Below, in pieces: positions 53,732 through 62,878 of a stretch of 64,000 nucleotides of DNA (its first letter is position 1; each line of letters opens with the position of its first letter). A program made the position numbers and the translations under genes. The notes under the pieces are model-generated. The model had not been told where the DNA came from and did no database searches. It saw only the letters and a program-made list of their open reading frames with translations. The stretch is from Methylobacterium sp. R2-1 (GTDB lineage Bacteria; Pseudomonadota; Alphaproteobacteria; Rhizobiales; Beijerinckiaceae), in assembly GCF_014191355.1 (NCBI RefSeq), contig NZ_JACHWM010000007.1, forward strand, positions 186,001 through 250,000, given 5' to 3'.

Positions 53732-54907
53732 ATGACGAGCCGCACCGGACGACACTTCCTGCATATTCCTGGGCCGAGCCCGGTGCCCGAGCGCGTGCTG
53801 CGCGCCATGGACCGGCAGGTGATCGACCACCGCGGACCGGAATTCGGCGTGCTCGGCCGCGAGGTGCTGGAGGGCTGCCGCACCATTTTCCGCACCAAGG
53901 GGCCGGTGGTGATCTATCCGGGGTCGGGCACGGGCGCCTGGGAGGCGACGATCGTCAACACGCTCTCGTCCGGCGACCGGGTGCTGATGTTCGAGACCGG
54001 CCACTTCGCCGCCCTGTGGCGGCAGATGGCGGCGCGCTGGGGCATCGAGGTCGAATTTGTGCCCGGCGACTGGCGCCACGGCGTCGATCCGGCTCTGGTC
54101 GAGGCGAAGCTCGCCGAGGATCGCGGCCATTCCTTCAAGGCGGTGATGGTGGTCCACAACGAGACCTCCACCGGCGTGACGAGCCGCATCCCGGCGATCC
54201 GCAAGGCGATCGACGCGGCCGGCCACCCGGCTTTGCTTCTCGTCGACACCATCTCCTCCCTCGGCTCGGTCGATTACCGCCACGACGAATGGGGCGTCGA
54301 CGTCACCGTCAGCGGGTCGCAGAAAGGTCTGATGCTGCCGCCGGGCCTCGGCTTCACCGCGATCTCGGACAAGGCGCGGGCGGCCGGAAAGTCCAACAAC
54401 CTCCCCCGTTCCTACTGGGATTGGGAGGAGATGCTGAAGCCCAACGCCAACGGCTACTTCCCCTACACACCGGCCACCAACCTGCTCTATGGCCTGCGCG
54501 AGGCGGTGGCGATCCTGCTGGAGGAGGGGCTCGACAACGTCTTCGCCCGTCACCAGCGGCTCGCCGCCGCGACCCGCGCCGCGGTCGAGGCCTGGGGTCT
54601 CGAAGTGCTGTGCCAGAACCCGGACGAACACTCGCCGGTGCTCACCGCGGTGATGATGCCGGACGGGAAGGGGGCGGACGCCTTCCGCGCGCTCGTGCTC
54701 GATAAATTCGACATGTCGCTCGGCGCCGGGCTGTCGAAGCTGTCCGACAAGATCTTCCGCATCGGCCATCTCGGCGAGACCAACGACCTGACCCTGATGG
54801 GCGCCCTGTCCGGCGTCGAGATGGGCTTGGCGGCGGCCGGCGTGCCGCATCAGCGCGGCGGCGTGCTCGCTGCCATGGCAAGCCTGCGTTCCGGCCTCGA
54901 CGGCTGA
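53732..54907 (+). CDS. serine/alanine-glyoxylate aminotransferase family protein
   Basis: 391 residues, class V PLP aminotransferase. ATG at 53732 follows GGGAGGAACC. FLHIPGPSPVPERVLRAMDRQVIDHRGPEF (in part), YPGSGTGAWEATIVNTLS, NETSTGVTSRI, DTISSLGSVDY, PLP Lys in TVSGSQKGLMLPPGLGF (about 200) and RIGHLGETND (substrate carboxylate Arg). It transaminates glyoxylate with serine or a related amine to give glycine and hydroxypyruvate. It is not the serine-cycle SgaA type I would expect in a methylotroph core cluster, so its substrate may differ. Paired with hyi and an MFS transporter. Confidence 0.88.
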   Translation: MTSRTGRHFLHIPGPSPVPERVLRAMDRQVIDHRGPEFGVLGREVLEGCRTIFRTKGPVVIYPGSGTGAWEATIVNTLSSGDRVLMFETGHFAALWRQMAARWGIEVEFVPGDWRHGVDPALVEAKLAEDRGHSFKAVMVVHNETSTGVTSRIPAIRKAIDAAGHPALLLVDTISSLGSVDYRHDEWGVDVTVSGSQKGLMLPPGLGFTAISDKARAAGKSNNLPRSYWDWEEMLKPNANGYFPYTPATNLLYGLREAVAILLEEGLDNVFARHQRLAAATRAAVEAWGLEVLCQNPDEHSPVLTAVMMPDGKGADAFRALVLDKFDMSLGAGLSKLSDKIFRIGHLGETNDLTLMGALSGVEMGLAAAGVPHQRGGVLAAMASLRSGLDG

Positions 54908-54995
54908 TCCGTCTTCACGACGCCCACGCTTCGGGCAAGCCGCGCGTCAGACGCGGGGCCCGGGGCGATTGCTCATAAAAACTGGAGGAAGCCCG

Positions 54996-56297
54996 ATGAT
55001 CACGATCCCACGCCGCGTGACGGCGCCGGGCATGGTGCTGTTCCTGCTCTGCCTGATGTACTTCATCACCTATGTCGACCGGGTCAACGTCGGCACCGCC
55101 GGCCCCGCGATCAAGGGTGAACTCGGGCTCAGCAACACCGAGCTCGGCTTCATCTTCTCGGCCTTCGCGTATCCCTACGCGGTGTTCCAGATCATCGGCG
55201 GCGCGATGGCCGACAAGTGGGGGGCGCGGCGCACCCTGTTCATCTGCGGCCTGATCTGGGCGGCGGCGACGGTGGCGACGGGCTTCGTCGGCGGCGTGGT
55301 CTCGCTGTTCCTGGCCCGCTTCGCCCTCGGCTTCGGCGAGGGCGCCACCTTCCCCACCGCGACGCGGGCGATGCAGTCCTGGGTGGCCAAGGACCAGCGC
55401 GGCTTCGCGCAGGGCATCACCCACTCGTTCGCCCGTTTCGGCAACGCGATCACGCCGCCGCTGGTCGTGCTGATGATGGCCTATGTCGGCTGGCGCGGCG
55501 CCTTCGTCGTGCTCGGCATCGTGAGCTTCGCCTGGGTCCTGGTCTGGGTCTTCTACTATCGGGACGACCCGCGCGAGCATAAGGGCATCACCGGCGAGGA
55601 TCTGGAGCGCCTGGCGATCCGTGACCGGACGGCGAAGCCCGCCGCCAAGCCGCCCGTGCCGTGGCGGCGCCTCGTGCCGCGCATGGCACCCGTCACGCTG
55701 ACCTATTTCTGCTACGGCTGGTCGCTGTGGCTCTACCTCAACTGGCTGCCCTCGTTCTTCAAGGACGGCTACGGCCTCGACATCAAGAACTCGGCCCTGT
55801 TCGCCTCGGGCGTGTTCTTCGCCGGCGTGGTCGGCGACACGCTCGGGGGCGTGGTCTCCGACCGTATCCTGAAGAAGACCGGCGATCTGCAGAAGGCGCG
55901 CCGCAACGTGATCTGTCTCGGCATGCTCGGGGCCGCCGCCTGCCTCGCGGGCGTGTTCTTCACCAAGGACCTGACCCTGGTGGCGCTGCTGCTCAGCGGC
56001 GGGTTCTTCTTTCTCGAACTGGTGATCGGGCCGATCTGGTCGGTGCCGATGGACATCGCCCCGCAATATGCCGGCACCGCGAGCGGTCTGATGAATTTTG
56101 GCTCCGCCTTCGCGGCGATCGTCTCGCCCCTCACCTTCGGCCTGATCGTGGATCTCACCGGCAACTGGATCCTGCCGTTTGCCGGCTCGATCGGTCTGCT
56201 GCTCCTCGGGGCGGGCCTCGCCTTCACCATGCACCCCGAGCGCCCGTTCGAGGACGAACCGGCCCCCCTGACACCGCGGGCCGTGCCGGCGGAGTAG
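54996..56297 (+). CDS. MFS transporter, anion:cation symporter type
   Basis: 433 residues from ATG at 54996 with TGGAGGAAG just upstream. Twelve membrane helices; YFITYVDRVNVGTAGPAIKGELGLS (in part) and GGAMADKWGARRTLF (loop 2-3 motif) are the ACS-family pattern that includes glucarate, tartrate and phthalate carriers. Located 88 bases after the aminotransferase gene, so it probably imports a substrate of the hydroxypyruvate/glyoxylate pathway, such as a hydroxyacid. Confidence 0.9.
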   Translation: MITIPRRVTAPGMVLFLLCLMYFITYVDRVNVGTAGPAIKGELGLSNTELGFIFSAFAYPYAVFQIIGGAMADKWGARRTLFICGLIWAAATVATGFVGGVVSLFLARFALGFGEGATFPTATRAMQSWVAKDQRGFAQGITHSFARFGNAITPPLVVLMMAYVGWRGAFVVLGIVSFAWVLVWVFYYRDDPREHKGITGEDLERLAIRDRTAKPAAKPPVPWRRLVPRMAPVTLTYFCYGWSLWLYLNWLPSFFKDGYGLDIKNSALFASGVFFAGVVGDTLGGVVSDRILKKTGDLQKARRNVICLGMLGAAACLAGVFFTKDLTLVALLLSGGFFFLELVIGPIWSVPMDIAPQYAGTASGLMNFGSAFAAIVSPLTFGLIVDLTGNWILPFAGSIGLLLLGAGLAFTMHPERPFEDEPAPLTPRAVPAE

Positions 56298-56331
56298 GAA
56301 CTCTCTCCGTCGCCGCTCCTGCGGCGACGGT

Positions 56332-56721
56332 TCAGGGCGCGGGAAAGCGGCGCTGCAGGTCCGCCAGCATTTCGACAGCCTCGTTGGAGAGGCCCGACTC
56401 CCGCACGGCCTTGAGGCTGCGATCCTCCGGCCTCGGCGCTGTGGCCGGCTCGAACTGGCGGCGATGAGCCTGATCGAGGATGTCGGCGATCCGGTCGCCG
56501 ACCGCCAGGGCGATGGCGGTCGAATCCGGCCCTTCCGAACGGTGGGCGTGCATGCGCTGAAGCGCGTCGGCGATCTGCCGCTCGAAGGCCTGGAACAGCG
56601 CCTCGGCCGCCTGCGGGCTCATGCGCATCAGCGCGCCCGCTGCCGCGCAGTAGGTCTCCTTCAGCATGTACAGGGTCAGGCGGTCGATGGCCTGCTCGTC
56701 TTCGTCCCCTGGCTTCGCCAT
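56332..56721 (-). CDS. hypothetical protein (129 aa), helical
   Basis: From an ATG at 56721 (upstream ATGs at 56757 and 56775 are alternatives): AKPGDEDEQAIDRLTLYMLKETYCAAAGALM, then SPQAAEALFQAFERQIADAL and LAVGDRIADILDQAHRRQFE. Mainly amphipathic helices, no signal peptide or membrane segment. No family recognised. Convergent with the MFS gene. Confidence 0.65.
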   Translation of the reverse strand: MAKPGDEDEQAIDRLTLYMLKETYCAAAGALMRMSPQAAEALFQAFERQIADALQRMHAHRSEGPDSTAIALAVGDRIADILDQAHRRQFEPATAPRPEDRSLKAVRESGLSNEAVEMLADLQRRFPAP

Positions 56722-56902
56722 GCGCCCTCTGTCCCGCATCCTCTGGTCCGATTCCATGCCCGCCTGCCAAGGCACGGCATGGAATCGTCCTTCCCTTTAA
56801 AGGACGGGGCATGGGACCTGCCAAGCCTTATCGACCGCAAGGTCGGTCGGCTCGTCCCTGCCTTGCTTCGACGTCTCGATGCGACCGGACGGGATGCAGC
56901 CC

Positions 56903-57064
56903 TCAGCCCGAGGGCGGGATGGTCAGTTCGACCGGCGGCATCACATCGCTGGCTGGCGGAGCGAGCCGCTTTTCCTGGTCCTGGGCGGCTGCCGGCAGAG
57001 AGAGGCCGGCCATAGCGGCGACCAGGGCGGTCGAAATGCGGAAGCGGGTCGGACGATGGGGCAT
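56903..57064 (-). CDS. small secreted protein (53 aa) with signal peptide
   Basis: Starts MPHRPTRFRISTALVAAMAG with a basic n-region, hydrophobic core LVAAMAGLSLPAAAQD and cleavage context AAA-QD, leaving a mature peptide of about 25 residues (QEKRLAPPASDVMPPVELTI, in part). AAGGATCC upstream is a good ribosome site. No family recognised. Short genes of this type are easily missed; supported by the signal peptide more than by homology. Confidence 0.55.
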   Translation of the reverse strand: MPHRPTRFRISTALVAAMAGLSLPAAAQDQEKRLAPPASDVMPPVELTIPPSG

Positions 57065-57496
57065 GCATGGATCCTTCGCGGTGGGTCCACGGCATCCTCG
57101 GAAACAGCGGTCCGCCCTCCGGGCCAGCAGAGCCCGGCTGATGCGGCCGCGAGGGCGCCGGCTCGTCCAGGGAAGAAGCCATCCCTCTCGGCCCTGTTCC
57201 GATCCGCGACGCCCGCCGCGTGACCAGTACACGCGGCAGAGGCCGGCCGGTGCTCGTCGACGCGGTATCAGGGGAAGTCCGGCGCCGCGCTCTCCACGGG
57301 GCCTCGCACGCCCGTGGCTTCGGCGGAGATGGGGCCGCGGCATGGGTCTGGCGGCCCCGCCGTCCAAGTCGGGACGGCGGGGCGTGTCGTTCGCACGACT
57401 GAGCCGATACGCAACGTGGCTCTCCCGTAGAATGACCGCGACCGGTTAGCCGAAGGTCAATGCCGGAGCCGGGCACCGTGCCGGAACGGGACCCTT
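57065..57496. other. intergenic region with one strong hairpin
   Basis: No supported gene in 432 bases. A perfect 11-bp stem CCCCGCCGTCC (57355-57365) and GGACGGCGGGG (57372-57382) lies 115 bases after the DUF2339 stop and may end that minus-strand transcript; no T-run. Confidence 0.5.
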
Positions 57497-60205
57497 TCAA
57501 ACTTCCGGAGCGGTCCTCCGGGGGGCGGGCGCGAAGACGAGGCGCTGGTAGACGAGGCCGATGCCGATGAGGCAGGCGCCGAGCCCGAGGAAGGACAGCG
57601 CCCGCAGGGGACCCTCCAGCCCCGAGAGGTCGAGCAGGAACACCTTGAGCGTGGCCAGCCCCACGAGCACGGCGGAGGCCAGACGCGCGGTCGCCGAGCC
57701 GCGCAGGATGCCGTAGCCGAGCGCGAGCAGGCCCAGGCCGAGCCACGCCGCCGAGTAGGTGTACCATTCCGCCTGTCCCGTCTCACGGTCGAGCCCGAGC
57801 CGCTCGCCCTGGAAGCCGTGCCGCACGGCGAGGCACAGGGCGAGGAAGCTCAGGGCCAGCGCGAGACTTCCCGCCATCCGCACGAACCAGGGGGGCCGCA
57901 CGCCCCGCGCCGCCCGCGCCAGCGCGAAGGCTGCCGCCGCCGGCAAGGCGTAGGCGAGTACGGCGTCGTTCAGGATGATCCCGCCCGCGACCGGCTCGTC
58001 GGTCAGCAGGGGATTGGCGGCGAGCCCGAGGCCGAGCGCGCCCTGGAGCAGGGCGAGGCAGGCGAAGGCGAGGCCGCCGAACCGGATCACCGGTGAGGCC
58101 GCGGGACCGGAGAACCGCGTCAGCACCAGGGAGAAGCCGAGGGCGGTCAGCGTCGTCAGCCCCTGCTCCAGCACGCTCGTACCGGGATCGGTCAGGCGGC
58201 CGCCATGGAGCGCGTGACGGATTTCGAGGACGACGAACAGGGCCGAGAGGAGCAGGCTCAGGGCCTGCGCCACCTGTTCCGGGATGTCCGCCGGCCGGCC
58301 CGGCCGACGGATCACCCGAGCGGCAAGGCCGAAGCACAGGGCCGGCAGGCCGTAGGCGACAGCGAGCCCGTTGAGGATCGGCGTGCGCGACAGATCCTCC
58401 CGGACTAGGGCCGGATCCCAGGCGAGCCTCGCTGCGACGATGACGGCGAGCCCCGCCACGCACCAGCGCAGGGCCGGAATGTCGAGGCGCCGCGCGATCA
58501 GGCCGGCGGCGAGCGCCGCCCCGGCCAGCGCCGGTGTCAGCGAGCCGCCCGAGAGGGCGAAGACGAGGCCGAGGCACAGGCTCGCCACCGCCGCCGCGGC
58601 GAAGGCACCGAGCCCGAGCGCCAGGGCCGGGGAGGGGGTTTGGTCACCCTGTCGCCGACACAGGGCGGCAAGGCCGCAGAAGCCCGCGGCCAGGACACCC
58701 GCGGCGGCGGCGAAGTCCGGCGCTACCGACCCGCCCGCGATCCGCAGGTAGGTGAGCGCGAGCGCCGCGAGGGGGGCCGCCGCTGCGCCTGCGGCGAAGG
58801 TCAGGGCCGTCGGGTAGGGCAGGTGGCTGCCGCCCAGGAGGCGCAGCGCGCCCAGCCCCGCGACTGCGAGCGACCCGGCCGCCGCCAGCGCGATCAGCAG
58901 CCCGGGATTCCCGGCTCCGTACCAGAGGAGGAAGAAGGGGGTGCTCGAAGGGTCCGACGCCTCCGGCCAGAACACGAGGGCCACCGCGAGCGTCAGGGCC
59001 GCGACGGCGCTGCCCGCGGCGGCGGGCGCGGCGACGAAGCCTGCGAGCGCGGGCAACACGGTTGCGGCCAGGGCCGCGGCGGCCCAGCCCGGACCACCGT
59101 CGGAGGCCGTCAGGCCGAGCACCGCCAGCGCCACGCCGCCCGCCGCCGCGAGGGCCAGGGCAGCGAAGCGGTCGAGCCGCGATTGCCCATCGGGCACGCC
59201 GCGCCCCGGCAGCACGGCGAAGACGAGCACCGCCAGCGCCTGCTGCAGCACGAGGTGAACCTGCACGGCCACACTCTCACCGGGCAGGAGGGTGAGGAAC
59301 AGGGCCCAGACCGCCGCGCCGAGGCCGGCCGCCACCGCGAGCGCGCGCCAGCCCTTCATCCAGGCGAAGGCGTAGGCGCTGCCCGCCACCACCGGCAGGT
59401 AGAGGGCGAGCGGCCACAGGCTCGTCCCGCCGCCGCCGACGAGGAGCGGGGTAGCCAGCGCGCCGACGAGGCCGATCCCCGCCAGGGCCGGCCCGTGTAG
59501 CAGGGCGGCGACCATGGCAGCGAGGCCCGTCGCCGCGAGCCCGGCGAAGGCGAGGCCCGGTCCGATGAAGTCGTAGAGCGCGTACGCGGCGTAGACCGCT
59601 CCGAACAGGCCGACCGTGCCGGCGGCGGTGACCATGGCCGGCACGTCCGGCCAGAGCGAGGGTACGGGTTCGGCCGCGCGCAGGCGTCGTCTCAGCACCT
59701 CGCCCAGCCCGGCAAGACCGAAAGCGAGGGCGAAACCACCGGCGATCCGCACGCCCGGCCCGAACAGGCCGCGCTCGGCCGAGTAGCGCACGAGCAGCAC
59801 TGCGCCGAAGGCCAGGGCAAGGCCGCCGACCCAGACGGTCCAGCGGGTGCCGAAGCGCTCCTCGATGGAAGGGGCAGGGGAAGGGGAGGGGGAGGGGGCA
59901 GACGCTGACGCGGGCCCTCCCGGCGCTACGGCCGGGACGGCACCGCGCGGCGGCGGGGCATCCGGCAACGGATCCGGACGGGGCGGCTCCGGCGCAAAAG
60001 CAGGCGTTTCGGTTGGAGTTGGGGCCGGGGGTGAAACTGGGATCGGCGCCGGGCCGGCGATCGGACGCGCCTCCAGCAGAGCGAGGCGTCGCTCCAGAGC
60101 CCGGATCCGGTGCCGCTGCCGCAGCGCCAGCAGCAGGCCCGCCGGACCAGACAGGGCGAGCGCCAGCGCGACCAGCACCGCACTCAGGAAAACACCATCG
60201 TCCAT
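57497..60205 (-). CDS. DUF2339 membrane protein (902 aa)
   Basis: Starts MDDGVFLSAVLVALALALSG, one N-terminal helix followed by a short coiled coil (RHRIRALERRLALLEARP) and a long Pro-rich linker (about 50-110), then WTVWVGGLALAFGAVLLVRYSAERGLFGPGVRIA (in part) and some 22-25 further membrane helices, ending YQRLVFAPAPRRTAPEV. This is the DUF2339 architecture; function unknown. Codon bias is strongly GC3-rich throughout. Upstream is a 169-base gap to the PilZ-like gene, co-oriented. Confidence 0.9.
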   Translation of the reverse strand: MDDGVFLSAVLVALALALSGPAGLLLALRQRHRIRALERRLALLEARPIAGPAPIPVSPPAPTPTETPAFAPEPPRPDPLPDAPPPRGAVPAVAPGGPASASAPSPSPSPAPSIEERFGTRWTVWVGGLALAFGAVLLVRYSAERGLFGPGVRIAGGFALAFGLAGLGEVLRRRLRAAEPVPSLWPDVPAMVTAAGTVGLFGAVYAAYALYDFIGPGLAFAGLAATGLAAMVAALLHGPALAGIGLVGALATPLLVGGGGTSLWPLALYLPVVAGSAYAFAWMKGWRALAVAAGLGAAVWALFLTLLPGESVAVQVHLVLQQALAVLVFAVLPGRGVPDGQSRLDRFAALALAAAGGVALAVLGLTASDGGPGWAAAALAATVLPALAGFVAAPAAAGSAVAALTLAVALVFWPEASDPSSTPFFLLWYGAGNPGLLIALAAAGSLAVAGLGALRLLGGSHLPYPTALTFAAGAAAAPLAALALTYLRIAGGSVAPDFAAAAGVLAAGFCGLAALCRRQGDQTPSPALALGLGAFAAAAVASLCLGLVFALSGGSLTPALAGAALAAGLIARRLDIPALRWCVAGLAVIVAARLAWDPALVREDLSRTPILNGLAVAYGLPALCFGLAARVIRRPGRPADIPEQVAQALSLLLSALFVVLEIRHALHGGRLTDPGTSVLEQGLTTLTALGFSLVLTRFSGPAASPVIRFGGLAFACLALLQGALGLGLAANPLLTDEPVAGGIILNDAVLAYALPAAAAFALARAARGVRPPWFVRMAGSLALALSFLALCLAVRHGFQGERLGLDRETGQAEWYTYSAAWLGLGLLALGYGILRGSATARLASAVLVGLATLKVFLLDLSGLEGPLRALSFLGLGACLIGIGLVYQRLVFAPAPRRTAPEV

Positions 60206-60374
60206 AGGCCGAGCGTCCGCTCCGAGAGCGGCGAAGCTAGCCTCGTTCCCGGACCAGAGGGGTGCGGGGGCTCACACGCTCGTGAATCGTCGCGCCACGC
60301 ATCCTATGGATCGCAGTGTCTTGCAAATGACGGCACGCCTCGGTGTCGGCAGCGGATGCGACGGTCGTGCTGAC

Positions 60375-60626
60375 TCAGCGAACGAAAACAAGATGAAGGC
60401 GGCAGCCCTCGCGCTCGACCACGGCGCACCGACAGTCGATCTTCAGGCAGGCAATGGATAAGCGCACGGAATCAGGAATAATGACATCAGGACCGACCTC
60501 GACATCGACTCCATCGGGTGTCTCGTCCCAAACGAGGCATCCAATATCACCACGACTCTCTGAAGATGAAATCAGTCCTACTTTGAAAGCATCCTGCAGA
60601 AAGAAGTCACGGTAACCTTCCAACAT
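60375..60626 (-). CDS. PilZ-like small protein (83 aa)
   Basis: GCLVWDETPDGVDVEVGPDVIIPDSVRL, described in part, and CRCAVVEREGCRLHLVFV match the second half of short alphaproteobacterial PilZ proteins (…G-x-x-V-x-x-x-x-x-x-P-x-x-x-x-L… C-R-V-x-W). The RxxxR and DxSxxG motifs needed for cyclic-di-GMP binding are not well kept (ESRGDIG; DETPDG), so c-di-GMP binding is doubtful. Base composition is lower in GC than the neighbours. Co-oriented with DUF2339. Confidence 0.55.
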   Translation of the reverse strand: MLEGYRDFFLQDAFKVGLISSSESRGDIGCLVWDETPDGVDVEVGPDVIIPDSVRLSIACLKIDCRCAVVEREGCRLHLVFVR

Positions 60627-60986
60627 CGGTTAACTCCGCGATTGCCTCAGATCCGCATCCAAACTTTACGGTTAATTCTTCCTAAAATCACGCGGAAAAT
60701 GATTACGCGCGGTATAAAAAACCTGTTGCACAGCGGACAACTTCATGGAAGCCGATTGGAGGCTGCTTATTCGTTCTCCGGCTAAGTGCCTCTCAGCTTA
60801 GTCTTTTAGCGCCATTGCAGCCAGCCGAAGCGTCCGAATCAGTGGACGCTCTCCGATGCCCCGCCAAGCTCGGGCTCCGCCCCGGCGCAGCGCATGAAAC
60901 AGTCCGAGGGGGCCGAGCCATCCACCTCAATCGTCCGGCGGCAGCGCGCCACGACTTGACCCGCCTTGGCGGGAGCCTCACCATTC
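60627..60986. other. AT-richer intergenic region before the Crp/Fnr gene
   Basis: About 360 bases, AT-rich from 60630 to 60800, then GC-rich. Contains short repeats (CTAAG/CTTAG around 60784-60804) and a TTGACC-like hexamer at 60957 without a good -10. No supported gene. Confidence 0.4.
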
Positions 60987-61004
60987 AGTCTACGCGCGTA
61001 GACT
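60987..61004. promoter_or_regulatory. 18-bp perfect palindrome before the Crp/Fnr gene
   Basis: AGTCTACGCGCGTAGACT, a perfect palindrome, 14 bases before the GTG start. Likely operator (possibly autoregulatory) or mRNA hairpin close to the ribosome site. Confidence 0.5.
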
Positions 61005-61018
61005 AAGGTACAAGAGGC

Positions 61019-61711
61019 GTGGCGACAGGCCGGTTGGCGAGCATCCCGTTCTTCAAGGAACCGGGTGTCGATCTCTCCCCATTCGAGACGCGCTGCCATT
61101 GGCGGCGCTTCGACGAGAACGAGACGCTCGTCGATTACGACGACATCTCGACCGACGTGTACTTCCTCGCCATGGGCGAAGTACGCATCCTCAACCGGTC
61201 CCAGTCCGGCAAGGAAGTCATTCTCGGCGAGATGCGCACCGGCGCCTTCTTCGGCGAACTGGCGGCGCTGGACGGCATCGGCCGCTCGGCCAACGTCACG
61301 GCACTCACCCGCGGCGAGGTCTGCGTGGTGCCTGCCCCCGTCTTCCGCCAGATCGTGTTCGCCTCGGAAGCCATCGCCGATCGGCTGTTCCGCCTGCTCG
61401 CCAAGCGCGTGCGCGAGTTGAACACCCGGCTGATGGAGCACGCGCTGCTCGACCTGCGTCACCGGCTCTACGCCGAACTGCTGCGCCTGTCCGTGCCGCG
61501 GGCCGGACAGGACGGCGAGCGGGTGGTGACGCCGCCGCCCTACCACCACGTGCTCGCCGCCCGCATCGGCTGCCGCCGGGAGCAGGTGACCCGCGAGTTC
61601 ACGGTGATGGCGGGCGAGGGCCTGATCGACCGCACCCGCGGTGCCCTCGTCATCCGCCGCCCCGACCTGCTGGAAGCGCGTGTGCAGGAGGCGCTGCGGG
61701 AAGACGCGTGA
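61019..61711 (+). CDS. Crp/Fnr-family transcriptional regulator
   Basis: 230 residues, GTG start at 61019. N-terminal cNMP-binding-like domain (about 10-130): VYFLAMGEVRILNRSQSGKEVILGEMRTGAFFGELAALDG (in part). C-terminal winged helix with HVLAARIGCRREQVTREFTVMAGEGLIDRTRGALVI (in part, about 175-215). No Fnr-type Cys cluster. Whether it binds cAMP is unclear. Adjacent to the ABC transporter genes in the same orientation, 87 bases away, so it may control them. Confidence 0.92.
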   Translation: MATGRLASIPFFKEPGVDLSPFETRCHWRRFDENETLVDYDDISTDVYFLAMGEVRILNRSQSGKEVILGEMRTGAFFGELAALDGIGRSANVTALTRGEVCVVPAPVFRQIVFASEAIADRLFRLLAKRVRELNTRLMEHALLDLRHRLYAELLRLSVPRAGQDGERVVTPPPYHHVLAARIGCRREQVTREFTVMAGEGLIDRTRGALVIRRPDLLEARVQEALREDA

Positions 61712-61798
61712 GGCGTCCCGGAGCACCGTTGTCCAGAGACACATCCCTCAACAGACGAGTCGCCGAGATCCGTCGCGACGCTGGTCCGAAGATCCATC

Positions 61799-62878
61799 TT
61801 GCACGCAAGCACTTCGCATCCGGAACAGAGGCTCCGCCTGGAGCGGGTCACCAAGCGCTTCGGCACGCACACGGCCGTCGACGCCGTCTCCCTCGATCTG
61901 GCGGGCGGCGAGTTCTTCTGCCTGCTTGGCCCCTCCGGCTGCGGCAAGAGCACCCTGCTGCGGATGGTGGCCGGGTTCGAGACGCCCGATTCCGGCGCGA
62001 TCCGGCTCGACCAGACGGACCTGACGGCGCTGCCGCCGCATCGGCGGCCGGTCAACATGATGTTCCAGTCCTACGCGCTGTTCCCGCATATGAGCGTGGC
62101 GGCCAACCTTGCTTACGGGCTGAAAGGTCTGGGCCTCAGCCGGGTACAGAGCGCCGAGCGGGTGAGGGCGCTTCTCCGGCTCGTGCGCCTCGAAGGCTTC
62201 GAGGCACGCCGCCCCGAAAAACTCTCGGGCGGCCAACGCCAGCGCGTGGCCCTGGCGCGCGCCTTGGCCCGCGAGCCGCGCCTCCTGCTCCTCGACGAGC
62301 CGCTCGGCGCCCTCGACCGGGCCCTGCGCGAGGAGACGCAGGGCGAGTTGCGGGCGATCCAGCGGCGGCTCGGCACGAGCTTCGTCGTCGTCACCCACGA
62401 CGCCGAGGAGGCGATGGCGCTCGCCGACCGGATCGGCGTGATGGAGCGCGGGCGCCTCGTGCAGGTGGGCCCGGCGCGCGAGCTCTACGAGCGCCCGGCG
62501 AGCCGCTACGTCGCGGGCCTGCTCGGCGACGTGAACCTGATCGACGGCCGCCTCGGGAGGCCTGAGCCCGGCGGAATCCGTAGCGTCGAGACGGCCTTGG
62601 GATTCCTCCGCGCGAGCGGCGAAGGGGAGGCCGGCAACCCGGTCGTGGTCGCGATCCGTCCCGAGCGGCTGGTCGTGAGCGGGGAGGGCGCGGGGCTGCA
62701 AGGACGGCTGACCGAGGCGACCTTCCTCGGCGACCGGATCCGCTACCGGGTAGAGATGGCCAACGGCTCGACCTTACGCGCCTCCGCCGCCCTGCCGGCC
62801 GCCGGCCCGGTCCCGTCCGTCGGTGAGACCGTTGCCGTCGCGGTGCCGGCGGACGCCGCACGGATCCTGCCCGCATGA
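61799..62878 (+). CDS. ABC transporter ATP-binding protein (spermidine/putrescine type)
   Basis: 359 residues. Walker A GPSGCGKSTLL, Q-loop MMFQSYALFPHMSV, signature LSGGQRQRVALARAL, Walker B LLLLDEPLGALDR, then a C-terminal TOBE domain (about 280-355) as in PotA. Start is a TTG at 61799 because no well-placed ATG precedes the conserved LRLERVTKRFG. Stop overlaps the permease start by ATGA, so the two are translationally coupled. Confidence 0.93.
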   Translation: MHASTSHPEQRLRLERVTKRFGTHTAVDAVSLDLAGGEFFCLLGPSGCGKSTLLRMVAGFETPDSGAIRLDQTDLTALPPHRRPVNMMFQSYALFPHMSVAANLAYGLKGLGLSRVQSAERVRALLRLVRLEGFEARRPEKLSGGQRQRVALARALAREPRLLLLDEPLGALDRALREETQGELRAIQRRLGTSFVVVTHDAEEAMALADRIGVMERGRLVQVGPARELYERPASRYVAGLLGDVNLIDGRLGRPEPGGIRSVETALGFLRASGEGEAGNPVVVAIRPERLVVSGEGAGLQGRLTEATFLGDRIRYRVEMANGSTLRASAALPAAGPVPSVGETVAVAVPADAARILPA

